A stretch of 64,000 bases of DNA from Chitinophaga fulva (GCF_012927205.1 NZ_JABBGC010000002.1:806001-870000); one strand, 5' to 3'. Counted from the stretch's first letter, positions 41,494-50,178 are shown. Notes: a model not told the origin generated them from the letters alone. A program made the numbers and translations.

Positions 41494-42354
41494 TTATTGC
41501 ATGGACAAATCAGCCACGATGGAAATGCCCGTCCGCTGACGGAACGTTTGTGGCGACACGCCGGTATTTTTCTTAAAGAAGCGACTGAAATAGAACTCAT
41601 CATCAAACCGCAGCGCATAGGCAATTTCCTTGATGCTTTTGCGGGTAAGATGCAGTTGTTTCTTGGCCTCCAGCACCAGGCGGTCCTGGATCAGGCGGGA
41701 AGGCGATTTACCAAAATAGCGGTTACATTTTTTAGTGAAATGATTGGGAGAAATGGCCAGCAGTTCAGCATAATCAGCTGGTTTGTGCAGTGTAAGATAG
41801 TGCTGGTCCAGCAACTGACGGAAACGTTCCATCTGATCATCCGGCAAAGGAATGTCCTCCCGCCTTTCCTGCGTTTTCTGCCTGATAGCGCTGGACTTGG
41901 CCAGCAGCAACTGCAGATAGGCTTTGAGCACCATGTCCGAAGGGGCTTGTTGCTTAAACTCCGCTTCCAGCTGGGTGATCAACTGGAAAAAACCAAGGGA
42001 TTCATCTTGGGAAAGTGGTATAAACGGTTGTTGATAGATATTATTAAAGAGAGATCCATTACAGGCAACTTCAGCGCGGTGATGTTCAATACAATAAAAA
42101 TCGCCGTGGAAACGCAGCTGAAAGTAAGGCAGCGCTTCATCCGCTTCGAGGCGTAGCAACTGAAACGGCGTAGCAAACAACAGTACCGGTCCTTCGAAGG
42201 CCGTCGTGGAAAAATCGGCATGAAATACCCCTTTTCCTGCAGGGACAAATAAAACGACATATTCCGCAAACTGTGCCGGACGGGACAAAGCCGCCGATTC
42301 CTCCTGGTCCAGCCCAAAGAGCAACTCCTGTGTATCTGTATGTACTGCTTTCAT
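41494..42354 (-). CDS. AraC-family transcriptional regulator
   Basis: 286 residues with an N-terminal cupin-like sensor half (about 1-170) and a C-terminal double HTH: L-A-I-S-P-N-H-F-T-K-K-C-N-R-Y-F-G-K-S-P-S in the first and I-K-E-I-A-Y-A-L-R-F-D-D-E-F-Y-F-S-R-F-F-K-K-N-T-G-V-S-P-Q-T-F-R in the second, fully canonical. It is divergent from the AhpD-like gene across 164 AT-rich bases and upstream of the YkgB gene, so it is a good candidate to control both. Confidence 0.92.
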   Translation of the reverse strand: MKAVHTDTQELLFGLDQEESAALSRPAQFAEYVVLFVPAGKGVFHADFSTTAFEGPVLLFATPFQLLRLEADEALPYFQLRFHGDFYCIEHHRAEVACNGSLFNNIYQQPFIPLSQDESLGFFQLITQLEAEFKQQAPSDMVLKAYLQLLLAKSSAIRQKTQERREDIPLPDDQMERFRQLLDQHYLTLHKPADYAELLAISPNHFTKKCNRYFGKSPSRLIQDRLVLEAKKQLHLTRKSIKEIAYALRFDDEFYFSRFFKKNTGVSPQTFRQRTGISIVADLSMQ

Positions 42355-42518
42355 TTATTGGTTTTAATTACCCGACGAATTTCAAAAACAACCTAACAAA
42401 TTTAAATACAATCAATTTCAAATAAAATTAAAAAATATTTAAAAATGATGTCCTAAACAGAAATACCAGGTTGTTATCTAATCAAAACAAATATTATTCA
42501 AAATTAAAACGATAAAAA

Positions 42519-42968
42519 ATGGAAGCAAGAATTTCTTTCGGAGATGTTAACAAAGGATTTGCAGACGGGCTGTTTAAAACAGGCGCTTATCTCCGTCAGG
42601 GGCTGGACCAAAAGCTGCATGAACTGATCAACACCCGTATGTCTCAGATTAATGGTTGCGCTTATTGTCTGGACATGCATTTCAAGGATGCCATTCACAA
42701 TGGGGAAACTGAACAAAGGTTATATTCCCTGCCGGCATGGCGAGAAACGCCTTATTACAGTGAAGCAGAAAGAGCGGCATTAGCTTTTGCAGAAGCGCTG
42801 AATGCCAATCATATGGAAGATGGGATTTTTGATGAACTGGCCAAACATTTCAGTAAAGAACAGATTGCCGATATCGCGTTGTCAGTAGCGATGATTGGTA
42901 CCTGGAACAAATTGAACATCGCTTTCCGGACAGTGCCTGGCGGTTATGCCGTGGGCATGCACAGCTAA
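42519..42968 (+). CDS. AhpD/carboxymuconolactone-decarboxylase-family peroxidase-like protein
   Basis: 149 residues. All-helical AhpD-like fold with the redox motif C-A-Y-C followed three residues later by His (G-C-A-Y-C-L-D-M-H), preceded by L-I-N-T-R-M-S-Q-I-N. These are the residues of thiol-dependent hydroperoxide reduction in AhpD. Most small proteins of this family act as alkylhydroperoxidases. The divergent AraC regulator and nearby YkgB protein suggest an oxidant-response unit. Confidence 0.88.
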   Translation: MEARISFGDVNKGFADGLFKTGAYLRQGLDQKLHELINTRMSQINGCAYCLDMHFKDAIHNGETEQRLYSLPAWRETPYYSEAERAALAFAEALNANHMEDGIFDELAKHFSKEQIADIALSVAMIGTWNKLNIAFRTVPGGYAVGMHS

Positions 42969-42979
42969 CTCACAGATCG

Positions 42980-43018
42980 CGCTGTTCCTTGTTCCGGAGG
43001 GCGGAACAAGGAACAGCG
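42980..43018. terminator. 17-bp perfect inverted repeat between convergent genes
   Basis: Arms CGCTGTTCCTTGTTCCG (42980-42996) and its reverse complement (43002-43018), loop GAGGG. No T-run, but the strong stem between convergent genes suggests a two-way transcription or mRNA end. Confidence 0.6.
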
Positions 43019-43041
43019 ATGATTACCTATATCCCTCACCG

Positions 43042-43407
43042 TTACCTTGCCTGCATCGCCGCAGGCCAGTGCTGCCAACCGTAGTAACTCACGGCGCCGG
43101 CGAAATAGGCCGCAACATCCAGCCAGTCGCCTGTATAACGGGGTGAATAACGTGGCATCACCCATTCAAATACAACAGACACATAACAGGCAATAAACAA
43201 TACATATCCGAGTGGCAGCAGATAGTCGCTGCGCTGTACAATCCAGCGCTGTACCACTACCAGGCACACCTGCGCTATCAATGGCACCACGATCAGGTCT
43301 GTCAGATGCCCGTTCAGCCAGGGCAACGGGTGACCACTCCATCGGGCCATATGAACAATCAGCCATAATAAGCCACTGATACCGGATATGTAAAACAAAC
43401 GCTTCAT
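43042..43407 (-). CDS. small membrane protein (uncharacterised)
   Basis: About 121 residues from the ATG at 43407. Four predicted helices: I-S-G-L-L-W-L-I-V-H, L-I-V-V-P-L-I-A-Q-V-C-L-V-V-V, L-L-P-L-G-Y-V-L-F-I-A-C-Y-V and V-A-A-Y-F-A-G-A-V-S-Y. An R-Y-x-G-D-W-L-D segment before the last helix is distinctive. No family recognised. Starts 1 base after the stop of the gene upstream, so translation is likely coupled. Confidence 0.65.
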   Translation of the reverse strand: MKRLFYISGISGLLWLIVHMARWSGHPLPWLNGHLTDLIVVPLIAQVCLVVVQRWIVQRSDYLLPLGYVLFIACYVSVVFEWVMPRYSPRYTGDWLDVAAYFAGAVSYYGWQHWPAAMQAR

Positions 43408-43408
43408 G

Positions 43409-43612
43409 TTACAGGGCAAATGATACCGCAATGGCCAGCAGGGCTGTTACTACGCCTGCCACCCCCAGAAAGGCCGCAAAACCGATCTGCTTCATTACTT
43501 TCTTCACCCCGGAATCTTCCGGTTTGATCGGCAACACGCTGTCTCTTAACCGTTGAATAAAGGACTTCTTATCCTCTTCCTCTTCGTTGTTCATGGTGGT
43601 ATATTCGGTCAT
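43409..43612 (-). CDS. small single-pass membrane protein (uncharacterised)
   Basis: 67 residues: an acidic N-terminus (N-E-E-E-E-D-K-K), a short amphipathic stretch, and one C-terminal helix A-A-F-L-G-V-A-G-V-V-T-A-L-L-A-I-A-V-S. M1 or M7 may be the start. Tail-anchored topology is likely. First gene of a two-gene unit with the membrane protein at 43042-43407; I do not recognise a family. Confidence 0.6.
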   Translation of the reverse strand: MTEYTTMNNEEEEDKKSFIQRLRDSVLPIKPEDSGVKKVMKQIGFAAFLGVAGVVTALLAIAVSFAL

Positions 43613-43685
43613 AACCTTGAATTTAGGTCAAATGTACTAATTTTTCAAATAACAACCATGAGATTTCCTGTTAAAAGAAGAAGTA

Positions 43686-44063
43686 TCAGCTTTGCAGCGA
43701 TGCAATATCATAGCCCAACTCCTGCAGATAAACAAGTCCATCCTGTTTATCGATTTTTTCAGTGCCGGTCCAGCCCCGGCCGAAACCGCATTCAATCAAC
43801 TCACGGATATAACGGGGATAGTTCAGGTTCACATCACAAAGCTCCCGGGTATGCTTATTAAACAACCTGGTCCCCACGAATAACGGGTTGCCCGTTATCA
43901 GGTCTTCCGCCACCAGGCATTCGACGACCAACGGGGTATTCCGACAGCCTTCCAGGAATACTTTGAGGATCAACTTGCCATGCGATGGCCGGACATAGCG
44001 TGTTTGAATACGATACAGATAAATCCGGTCATTGATAACCATTCTTCTCAACTTGTTTTTCAT
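43686..44063 (-). CDS. uncharacterised cytoplasmic protein
   Basis: 125 residues, no signal peptide or membrane helix. Beta-rich middle (K-L-I-L-K-V-F-L-E, P-L-V-V-E-C-L-V-A-E-D-L-I-T-G) and a helical end with Y-P-R-Y-I-R-E-L-I-E-C-G-F. The R-Y-V-R-P-S-H-G-K-L-I-L-K start and D-L-I-T-G-N-P-L-F phrase may help a profile search. I do not recognise the family. Codon use is like its neighbours, so it is probably a real gene. Confidence 0.6.
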   Translation of the reverse strand: MKNKLRRMVINDRIYLYRIQTRYVRPSHGKLILKVFLEGCRNTPLVVECLVAEDLITGNPLFVGTRLFNKHTRELCDVNLNYPRYIRELIECGFGRGWTGTEKIDKQDGLVYLQELGYDIASLQS

Positions 44064-44237
44064 GCTACTATATTTCAGGGTTAATCCGTATGATGCATAG
44101 GGTGATACCGGGATTTTTCCCGTAGGATCAAAAATGTTGTTTGTTTTTCATTGCCATCCCCCAAAAATACCTTTATTTTAAGTTTTGTCCCTCTAACTGT
44201 CTCAGCAAATATCTATCTGTGAACTACAACCCAAAAT

Positions 44238-45980
44238 ATGAAGGGACGACTCATTATTGCCATTACATTAATCATTTTTTCGGGGCGCTTATTTGCCTAC
44301 AACTACGGAGAACACAAACTGATTGGTGACGCAGCGTTTCTGCGGTTTCTGCAATCATTACCGGAGAACAACAAAGCACAGCTGTTGCGTTACCTGGACA
44401 TCCGGTCAGATGATCAGGGCCGTTATTATTTCGGTACCTTTTCCGGCCCGGACCAGAGCCGTATCTCTTATGGCGTTTTGAACGGCCTCAGCGGCGATCA
44501 TGAGCGCAATCCTCTTTTGCTGGAAGAGCAATTACATTACCAGCATTCTGTCATGGAAAGGATCATCAAGCTGCATGACCACTACATTGAGATGGGCTAC
44601 ACTGCCGCCCCTGACAGCAAGCTATCAAAGATCGACTTCAGCTATGCCCTGAAAGCAGCGGTGAACCTGTCCCATTTTTATGAATACCGCAAAGGGTTCC
44701 GTGAACAGTTGCGGCACTTCAGCAAAGCGTCTGTCCGCCTTTGTGAAAAACCGGCGTTAGTAGACAGTATCTTTAAAAAGCTGGGACGCACCAATGCCAT
44801 CAACATGTACGTAACACTGCATGTGCTGGCCATCGATCTGGCAGAACAAAGCGGACAGCTGTCCGGGAAAAATGAAGATGCCTCCAGGCAACTGTTCTTT
44901 TATGCCATGCTCTTTAACGCTTTCGCAGATCACTTCCTGGAAGACGCGTTCTCCGCAGGGCACCTCGTTGTAAACCGCACCATCTTTGAATCTATCACCA
45001 ACAACAAATCGTTGCACGATTTCTACTCCGCCAACGGCTGCACCGTCGTTAACCGTAAAGGAGAGATATGGCACGCCTATGGCGATGGCCAGTTCAACAA
45101 TCCGCATCACAGCTGGCAGAAAGACTCCACGCTGAAGGCAATACATTATAAAACGTTTACGCCGGAAGCAGAACGGATCATCCAGGCCGTATCTTTGTCA
45201 CTACAGGACCTCAGTGATGCTTTCCAACGGGGAGCCGAAGGCAAAACCTTCACCGCTTTTCTGGATAAAATCCCCGATAACCACGCCGATCAGCCGCTTT
45301 ACCTGATCGTTCATATCCCCAGCCTGGCGTGGGTGCCTATTCCTTATCGTTCCGATATGGATGCCCTGTTTGACAACCGCGGTACCATTACCAGCGCTAT
45401 GCGGCAGGCGAACGCACCCTTGCGCTACCGCGACTTTGTGCGCAGCCGTGTTGGCAATTCCCTGGTAATAGGCCTTATCAGCGGCTCTGCCGCCACCGAC
45501 CATTACCTGCTGGGGCCAGAGATACGGATCAATGCAGGCAACTTCGTCAAACACTTTAACTACAACAGCGATGGCGGCAAAAAAGGACTAATGGACTACT
45601 GGCTCGGCTATACGGTATCCGGCAGTTTCGCCAACCTGAAAGACAATGGCGCAGAGAAACCCACCACGGCCGCACAGCAGGTCAGGGTAGGCATCAGGGG
45701 CAACTTCGACTATTGGGTGAGCAACAAACGGTTCATCGGGCTGTACACTTATGCAGAAACCGGTGCCCAGTTCACCCGCAGCCGTACTACTTTTATTTTT
45801 GTGCCATCCATTGGTATACAGTTATCATCACTGTTAAACGTCAATGTAGAAAACATGAAAAGCTGGGCACGCATACCACTTCAATATATCCTGCCGCTGA
45901 AACTGCGATATGGCGCCGTTTATTCAGGACATGAAGTACCCCGGTACTTCACCTCCGCAGACATCGATATTCTATTATAA
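44238..45980 (+). CDS. zinc-dependent phospholipase-C-like protein with C-terminal barrel-like domain
   Basis: 580 residues, signal peptide to about F-A20. Residues 21-300 are all-helical with ordered metal-ligand candidates of the zinc phospholipase C/S1-P1 nuclease fold: H26 and D31 (G-E-H-K-L-I-G-D), N-L-S-H146-F, H195, D231-H232-F-L-E-D236-A-F-S-A-G-H242-L and H260-D261. W279-H-A-Y-G-D-G follows. From about 405 to the end, alternating hydrophobic strands (V-I-G-L-I-S-G, I-G-L-Y-T-Y-A-E-T-G-A-Q-F, L-K-L-R-Y-G-A-V-Y-S-G) look like an outer-membrane barrel or beta-sandwich. The fusion would place a lipase-like or nuclease-like domain at the outer membrane. Function is inference. Confidence 0.6.
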   Translation: MKGRLIIAITLIIFSGRLFAYNYGEHKLIGDAAFLRFLQSLPENNKAQLLRYLDIRSDDQGRYYFGTFSGPDQSRISYGVLNGLSGDHERNPLLLEEQLHYQHSVMERIIKLHDHYIEMGYTAAPDSKLSKIDFSYALKAAVNLSHFYEYRKGFREQLRHFSKASVRLCEKPALVDSIFKKLGRTNAINMYVTLHVLAIDLAEQSGQLSGKNEDASRQLFFYAMLFNAFADHFLEDAFSAGHLVVNRTIFESITNNKSLHDFYSANGCTVVNRKGEIWHAYGDGQFNNPHHSWQKDSTLKAIHYKTFTPEAERIIQAVSLSLQDLSDAFQRGAEGKTFTAFLDKIPDNHADQPLYLIVHIPSLAWVPIPYRSDMDALFDNRGTITSAMRQANAPLRYRDFVRSRVGNSLVIGLISGSAATDHYLLGPEIRINAGNFVKHFNYNSDGGKKGLMDYWLGYTVSGSFANLKDNGAEKPTTAAQQVRVGIRGNFDYWVSNKRFIGLYTYAETGAQFTRSRTTFIFVPSIGIQLSSLLNVNVENMKSWARIPLQYILPLKLRYGAVYSGHEVPRYFTSADIDILL

Positions 45981-45981
45981 A

Positions 45982-46512
45982 TTACCGCGCCACCTTGCGG
46001 GCCAGCAAACGCCTGCAGGTGGCTGCTTCTTTCGGCCATACCTTTTCAGGGTCCAGCGTATCATCCTCAAAACGGTTATGCCCCAACGTCGTTTGATCTA
46101 TCATTTTTTTACCTGAAAAGTAATACCTTCCCTCAAAATTCCGTTCCAGGGAGTCCGTTCGAAGGACTCCCTTTTTTTCGTCATAATAGAAAATATCATA
46201 CTGCTCATATACAAATATCAGCTCGTTGTTTTTGAAATAGAACTCCACCACTTCCACACCGCTGGAATATCCTATCCAGCGGACAGCTTTCACCAGCTGC
46301 TTATTTTTATAATAGCCTGTCAGGCTGCCACCACCATCAGTCATCTGTTCCATCCATTCCTCGTTGGTCAGCGTAACTTGCTTCAGGGCGCTGTCACGGT
46401 TGATTTGCTGAACGGCCTGCCTGATGGGTATTTTGTCCTGGGGCCTGTTTTGAGCCGTTATAGCAGTGACGGTTAGCAAGACGCATGCTGACAGGTACAT
46501 TACTTTGTTCAT
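45982..46512 (-). CDS. uncharacterised secreted protein
   Basis: 176 residues with a signal peptide (cleavage near I-T-A-Q21). The body alternates strands: G-G-S-L-T-G-Y-Y-K-N-K-Q-L-V-K-A-V-R-W-I-G, V-V-E-F-Y-F-K-N-N-E-L-I-F-V-Y-E, and E-G-R-Y-Y-F-S-G-K-K, similar in style to MORN-like or toxin-immunity-like beta proteins, but no family is assigned. C-terminal helix is basic (C-R-R-L-L-A-R-K-V-A-R). Its stop lies 1 base from the convergent lipase-like gene. Confidence 0.65.
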   Translation of the reverse strand: MNKVMYLSACVLLTVTAITAQNRPQDKIPIRQAVQQINRDSALKQVTLTNEEWMEQMTDGGGSLTGYYKNKQLVKAVRWIGYSSGVEVVEFYFKNNELIFVYEQYDIFYYDEKKGVLRTDSLERNFEGRYYFSGKKMIDQTTLGHNRFEDDTLDPEKVWPKEAATCRRLLARKVAR

Positions 46513-46703
46513 CGGGAGAGGTAATTTCCCGGAAGATAATTATTAATTAGGATAACTTGCAGTGCGCCCTATGGCACCTCCTGGCGTAATCATGCCTCCC
46601 GCAGCGCGGCCCGCAAAGCCGGTCTCCTTTGTTACGGCAGCACCCTCTCTGCAAGCTAAACCGTATTTTTCGTAGCTTCGCAGCTTATTTGTTTGTTTTC
46701 ACG

Positions 46704-47549
46704 ATGAGACTAGCCATATTCGCCGATGTTCACGGCAAACTGTTGTTACCCTTTAAACTGGTAGACCTTTACCAGCAGCAAACCGGCAGAAAGATTGATT
46801 TTATCCTCCAATGCGGCGACATGGGCGCCTATCCGGATATTCACAACCTGGACAAGGCCACATTGAAACATGCGCGGCAGAACCGCGATGAGCTGGGATT
46901 TCATGATGATTTCATGGAGGAGAAAAAAGACATCCGGCAACTGCTGGACCGCCTTGATATAGATATGGTCTGTGTACGCGGCAACCATGAAGATCATGAC
47001 TTCCTGGACAAGCTGGAACAGGCCAATGCTGAGCCCCGCTTTCCGATAGATGTATATCACCGCGTATTTGTTTGCCGTTCCGGTGTAAAACAGGAACTGC
47101 GCAAAGGACAGGAAGTGATACACCTGGCGGGCATCGGCCGTATCGGCGATGCCAAAGGCAGGACTGACAAACGTTTCATCCAGGAATATGAACAGCGGGA
47201 AGTCAAAAGGCTGCTCAAAAGCAGCGGTCACCTGGATATCCTCATTACCCATGACAAAGACGACAGCAGCCAGCGGGGTTACGGCATGAAAGCCATCCGC
47301 GATGTGCTGGACCATGTGCCTGTCCATTATCATTTTTACGGGCATACAGGAGAACCCTTCCGGCAGGAAGCTGATCCCAACGGCATTACGCAGTCCGTGA
47401 AGGTCAGTGAGCTGGAATTCGGTCCCAGCGGGATTCTACCGGAAGGATGTATGCTGATTACAGAACATCATTCAGATGGATTCAGTGAACTGGAAGTTGT
47501 CAGCCAGCGGCTCACCAACCAGTTAACCCAATACAACTGGAAAGACTGA
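46704..47549 (+). CDS. calcineurin-like metallophosphoesterase
   Basis: About 281 residues from the ATG at 46704, directly before the first metal motif; an upstream ATG at 46629 adds 25 unconserved residues. Motifs in order: F-A-D-V-H-G-K (D-x-H), C-G-D-M-G (G-D), V-R-G-N-H-E-D-H (G-N-H-E), I-T-H-D-K-D-D, and F-Y-G-H-T (G-H-x). These bind the two metals of the calcineurin-like fold. Substrate (nucleotide, phosphoprotein or phospholipid) cannot be inferred. No operon partner. Confidence 0.85.
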   Translation: MRLAIFADVHGKLLLPFKLVDLYQQQTGRKIDFILQCGDMGAYPDIHNLDKATLKHARQNRDELGFHDDFMEEKKDIRQLLDRLDIDMVCVRGNHEDHDFLDKLEQANAEPRFPIDVYHRVFVCRSGVKQELRKGQEVIHLAGIGRIGDAKGRTDKRFIQEYEQREVKRLLKSSGHLDILITHDKDDSSQRGYGMKAIRDVLDHVPVHYHFYGHTGEPFRQEADPNGITQSVKVSELEFGPSGILPEGCMLITEHHSDGFSELEVVSQRLTNQLTQYNWKD

Positions 47550-48233
47550 TCAGAGATGGAACCGCAGCCCCACAGACAAGCTGAGATGCGACAGGTCTTC
47601 CTTTTGATCATCTTTCAGCTCTCTTGTCTCCGTCATGTTAGGCTGCTCAATCGTTACGCGGCCTAATGTTCCGGCCAGATAAGAAAGCTGGGCGCCTGCG
47701 TATAATTTACGGGCAATCCGGATATCATAACCCACATCCAGCCCCGTACCCAAAGCACCACCTTTTATCATCACCGGATACGTATATACGCCGCCATTAT
47801 CACGGTAGCGCATGTAGCCTAATAAAGCGCTGATCAGAAAAGCCTGGCTGTAGTCCTTTTTCGTATATACGCGGCCACAGAAAGCAGCACCGTAAAAACT
47901 GATGGCGATATTGTCCAGTACATTGGTGCGCATGCGGCCATTCGGGGTTTCAGCAGGTATTACGCCGCTTCCGGACGCCTGGAACCGCAGGTATTTGACC
48001 CCCACGCCCCATTCATCATTAAAGTAGTACTGCACATCTGCGCCCACATTAAAACCGGATTTCAGTTTCTTCATGTAGTCGCGGGCTTCGCCGGAAAAAG
48101 AAGTCGGGACCTTGCCTATGCGGTAGCTGTAGCCGCCGTGTGCCGCAATCCGGAAACGGGGAGCTTCTTTGTCTTGCGCCTTTGCCGCAAACGCCAGGGC
48201 GCTCATGATAAGTACCAGGGATAGTTTTTTCAT
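47550..48233 (-). CDS. outer membrane beta-barrel protein (porin-like)
   Basis: 227 residues with a signal peptide (A-F-A-A-K-A-Q20). Alternating amphipathic strands suggest an eight- to ten-strand barrel: R-I-A-A-H-G-G-Y-S-Y-R-I, G-F-N-V-G-A-D-V-Q-Y-Y-F, W-G-V-G-V-K-Y-L-R-F, L-Y-A-G-A-Q-L-S-Y-L-A-G and the closing L-S-L-S-V-G-L-R-F-H-L. Small OprF/OmpW-like proteins of Bacteroidetes have this form. Substrate or role unknown. Confidence 0.75.
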   Translation of the reverse strand: MKKLSLVLIMSALAFAAKAQDKEAPRFRIAAHGGYSYRIGKVPTSFSGEARDYMKKLKSGFNVGADVQYYFNDEWGVGVKYLRFQASGSGVIPAETPNGRMRTNVLDNIAISFYGAAFCGRVYTKKDYSQAFLISALLGYMRYRDNGGVYTYPVMIKGGALGTGLDVGYDIRIARKLYAGAQLSYLAGTLGRVTIEQPNMTETRELKDDQKEDLSHLSLSVGLRFHL

Positions 48234-48457
48234 TAGTAACAGTATATAGCGGGTTTAAGTTGACAGATTGCAGGTATTCGATATAGGTTTATATGCTACG
48301 GTTGACACACCGTAATATTAAACATAATAACCTGCATTTTCAATTTTTTTAACTATCAGGAAAACCCTATAACCATTACCACTATACGTTGTGCTTCAGC
48401 GGGGATCATAATGCATCAGTACAATGCCGCAATCATAGCGGATACTGTTTTTCAACG

Positions 48458-49426
48458 TCAGTTGCCGGAAATCGGGCAAGCCGTTGAAAACGGGGCCCTC
48501 CGCCTATCGCGCAAAGTTCCGGTACAAATAATACAATGATCCGTACAAATGCCACCTTGCGCCCACAGCTGCATGGCTTTCCGGAACCAGTTGGAAAAGT
48601 GGGCCACATCGTAAAAGCAGAGGCGATGGGCAATTTCACCGATGGCCGCATCGGAGCCCAACAACAGGAAAGCCGCTTCAGCGGCCACTTTCTCGCGGAT
48701 AATGGCCGTAGCATTTTTACCTGTCACTTCCCGGCACAGGATGCTCAGATAGTTTTCATCGATATGCAGCCACGCAGCGTATGCTTTCACTGATAATAAG
48801 TCAAACTGATCTGTCTGCGCTCCTTCTTCCAGTTTTTGTTTGATGAGCCATTGAAAATCGCGGACTATATTTTCCCTTCGGGAGACATTTACGGCTGTTT
48901 CCTGCGGGCATAATTCCAACATACCGGCCATGAGCAGGCGCAGGCAATGCCGTGCCAGTTCCGGCTGTTCCCGGTGCTGGTACAGCTGTTGAAAGGCTGG
49001 CAGTATGCTATCTGCCGCGTCGATCGTTTGATAGAAGAAGTTGGCAGCCGGCAATATCTTTTCGAGGCGATATAACGGCAACAGGCCTACGTCATAGAAG
49101 TCGGCCGCAAACAGTGCATAGAAACCTGTTTGCTGACCGTCCGCCAAATCCCACTGCATCACGGCATCCGGCCTCGACACAACGATCATGGGCGGCTGTA
49201 TGGGAAACGTATGACCATCAATGGTAAATGTGCCGCCACCGCCGGTAATCAGCGATACTTTATAAAACCCACGACGGTGTACCGCTGTTTGCTGAATACA
49301 CCGCGTTTCATGGTCCTCCCGTTTGAACACGGCCAACTGACGAACGCCTGTGGTGGCCGGCAGGAAGTCATTGTCCGGGTTCAGCTCCCGGATGTACTCC
49401 TGCAATGTATAGTTTCCAGTCCTCAC
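48458..49426 (-). CDS. AraC-family transcriptional regulator with atypical C-terminus
   Basis: 322 residues; the GTG start at 49426 overlaps the beta-lactamase stop (49423-49425) by 3 bases (GTGA), so the two are translationally coupled. N-terminal cupin domain (G-G-G-G-T-F-T-I-D-G-H-T-F-P-I) and the HTH pair are visible: V-K-A-Y-A-A-W-L-H-I-D-E-N-Y-L-S and I-G-E-I-A-H-R-L-C-F-Y-D-V-A-H-F-S-N-W-F-R-K-A. After F-R-K-A the normal G-x-S/T-P-x-x-(F/Y)-R tail is replaced by a 32-residue Cys-rich tail, suggesting a late frameshift or a divergent end. It may control the upstream beta-lactamase. Confidence 0.75.
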   Translation of the reverse strand: MRTGNYTLQEYIRELNPDNDFLPATTGVRQLAVFKREDHETRCIQQTAVHRRGFYKVSLITGGGGTFTIDGHTFPIQPPMIVVSRPDAVMQWDLADGQQTGFYALFAADFYDVGLLPLYRLEKILPAANFFYQTIDAADSILPAFQQLYQHREQPELARHCLRLLMAGMLELCPQETAVNVSRRENIVRDFQWLIKQKLEEGAQTDQFDLLSVKAYAAWLHIDENYLSILCREVTGKNATAIIREKVAAEAAFLLLGSDAAIGEIAHRLCFYDVAHFSNWFRKAMQLWAQGGICTDHCIICTGTLRDRRRAPFSTACPISGN

Positions 49427-50178
49427 TGTGGGTGCTTTTCTTCGTAGGCCTTAATCAGGTCTATCGTATAATCACAGGCGCTGCGGCGGTTATCCAGCGC
49501 GCCATGGCCTGGTACCGTGACCGCCGGGTGCGGGTAGCGGGCTTTCAGTCGCAGCATGGCATTTTTCCATTCATATGGTTTGGCGTCCGACAGATTGCCC
49601 AGGTCGCGGGAATCCGTGCTCTTAACGAAACAACCACCGTACAACACTTTGTCTTCCGGCACCCATATCACGATGTTATCCGGGCTATGTCCTGCGCCGG
49701 GGAAAAACACTTCCACGCGGCGGTCGCCGAAGCGGAACGTGGTATCTTCCGGAATGATATACTGCGCCTGATCATTATGCTCTTTTTTACACAGCGCCAA
49801 TGTCTGCGCGGTGGAATAAGTTTTGATTCCCTTCGCTGCCAGTGCGTTTAATCCCGCTGTACGGTCGTCGTGGAAGTGCGTAGCGATACAGGCAATTACC
49901 TTTTTACCATGCCGTTGCCGGATAGCATTCAGCAGCGGACCAAGCTGGGTGGTATCCCAGGGAATGTCTATCATCACGGCCCCTTCGCGGGTAATAACGT
50001 ACATACTGTTGGATGGGAAACGGGAGCCATCGTCGAGTGTGCCTTTCGTCGTATATACGTAACAGTTACCAGCCAGGTGACTGATCTTCAGCGGTTCGTC
50101 TTTTGTCTGCGCTTTCGTCAGAGACGGCAGCAAAGCAGCTATGAGGGCAATGCCCGATATATATTTCAATCGCTTCAT
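49423..50178 (-). CDS. bla: subclass B1 metallo-beta-lactamase
   Basis: 251 residues, signal peptide to about K-A-Q24. The complete B1 zinc ligand set is present in order: H101-F-H103-D-D105-R (H-x-H-x-D), H164 in G-A-G-H-S-P-D-N, C183 in G-G-C-F-V-K186-S with the substrate-binding Lys, and H225 in V-P-G-H-G. N195 in G-N-L-S-D-A is at the position of the conserved Asn. This matches intrinsic enzymes of Flavobacteria/Bacteroidetes that hydrolyse penicillins, cephalosporins and usually carbapenems. Activity range is inference. It is followed by a coupled AraC regulator gene. No mobile element adjoins it, so it looks intrinsic. Confidence 0.88.
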   Translation of the reverse strand: MKRLKYISGIALIAALLPSLTKAQTKDEPLKISHLAGNCYVYTTKGTLDDGSRFPSNSMYVITREGAVMIDIPWDTTQLGPLLNAIRQRHGKKVIACIATHFHDDRTAGLNALAAKGIKTYSTAQTLALCKKEHNDQAQYIIPEDTTFRFGDRRVEVFFPGAGHSPDNIVIWVPEDKVLYGGCFVKSTDSRDLGNLSDAKPYEWKNAMLRLKARYPHPAVTVPGHGALDNRRSACDYTIDLIKAYEEKHPQ

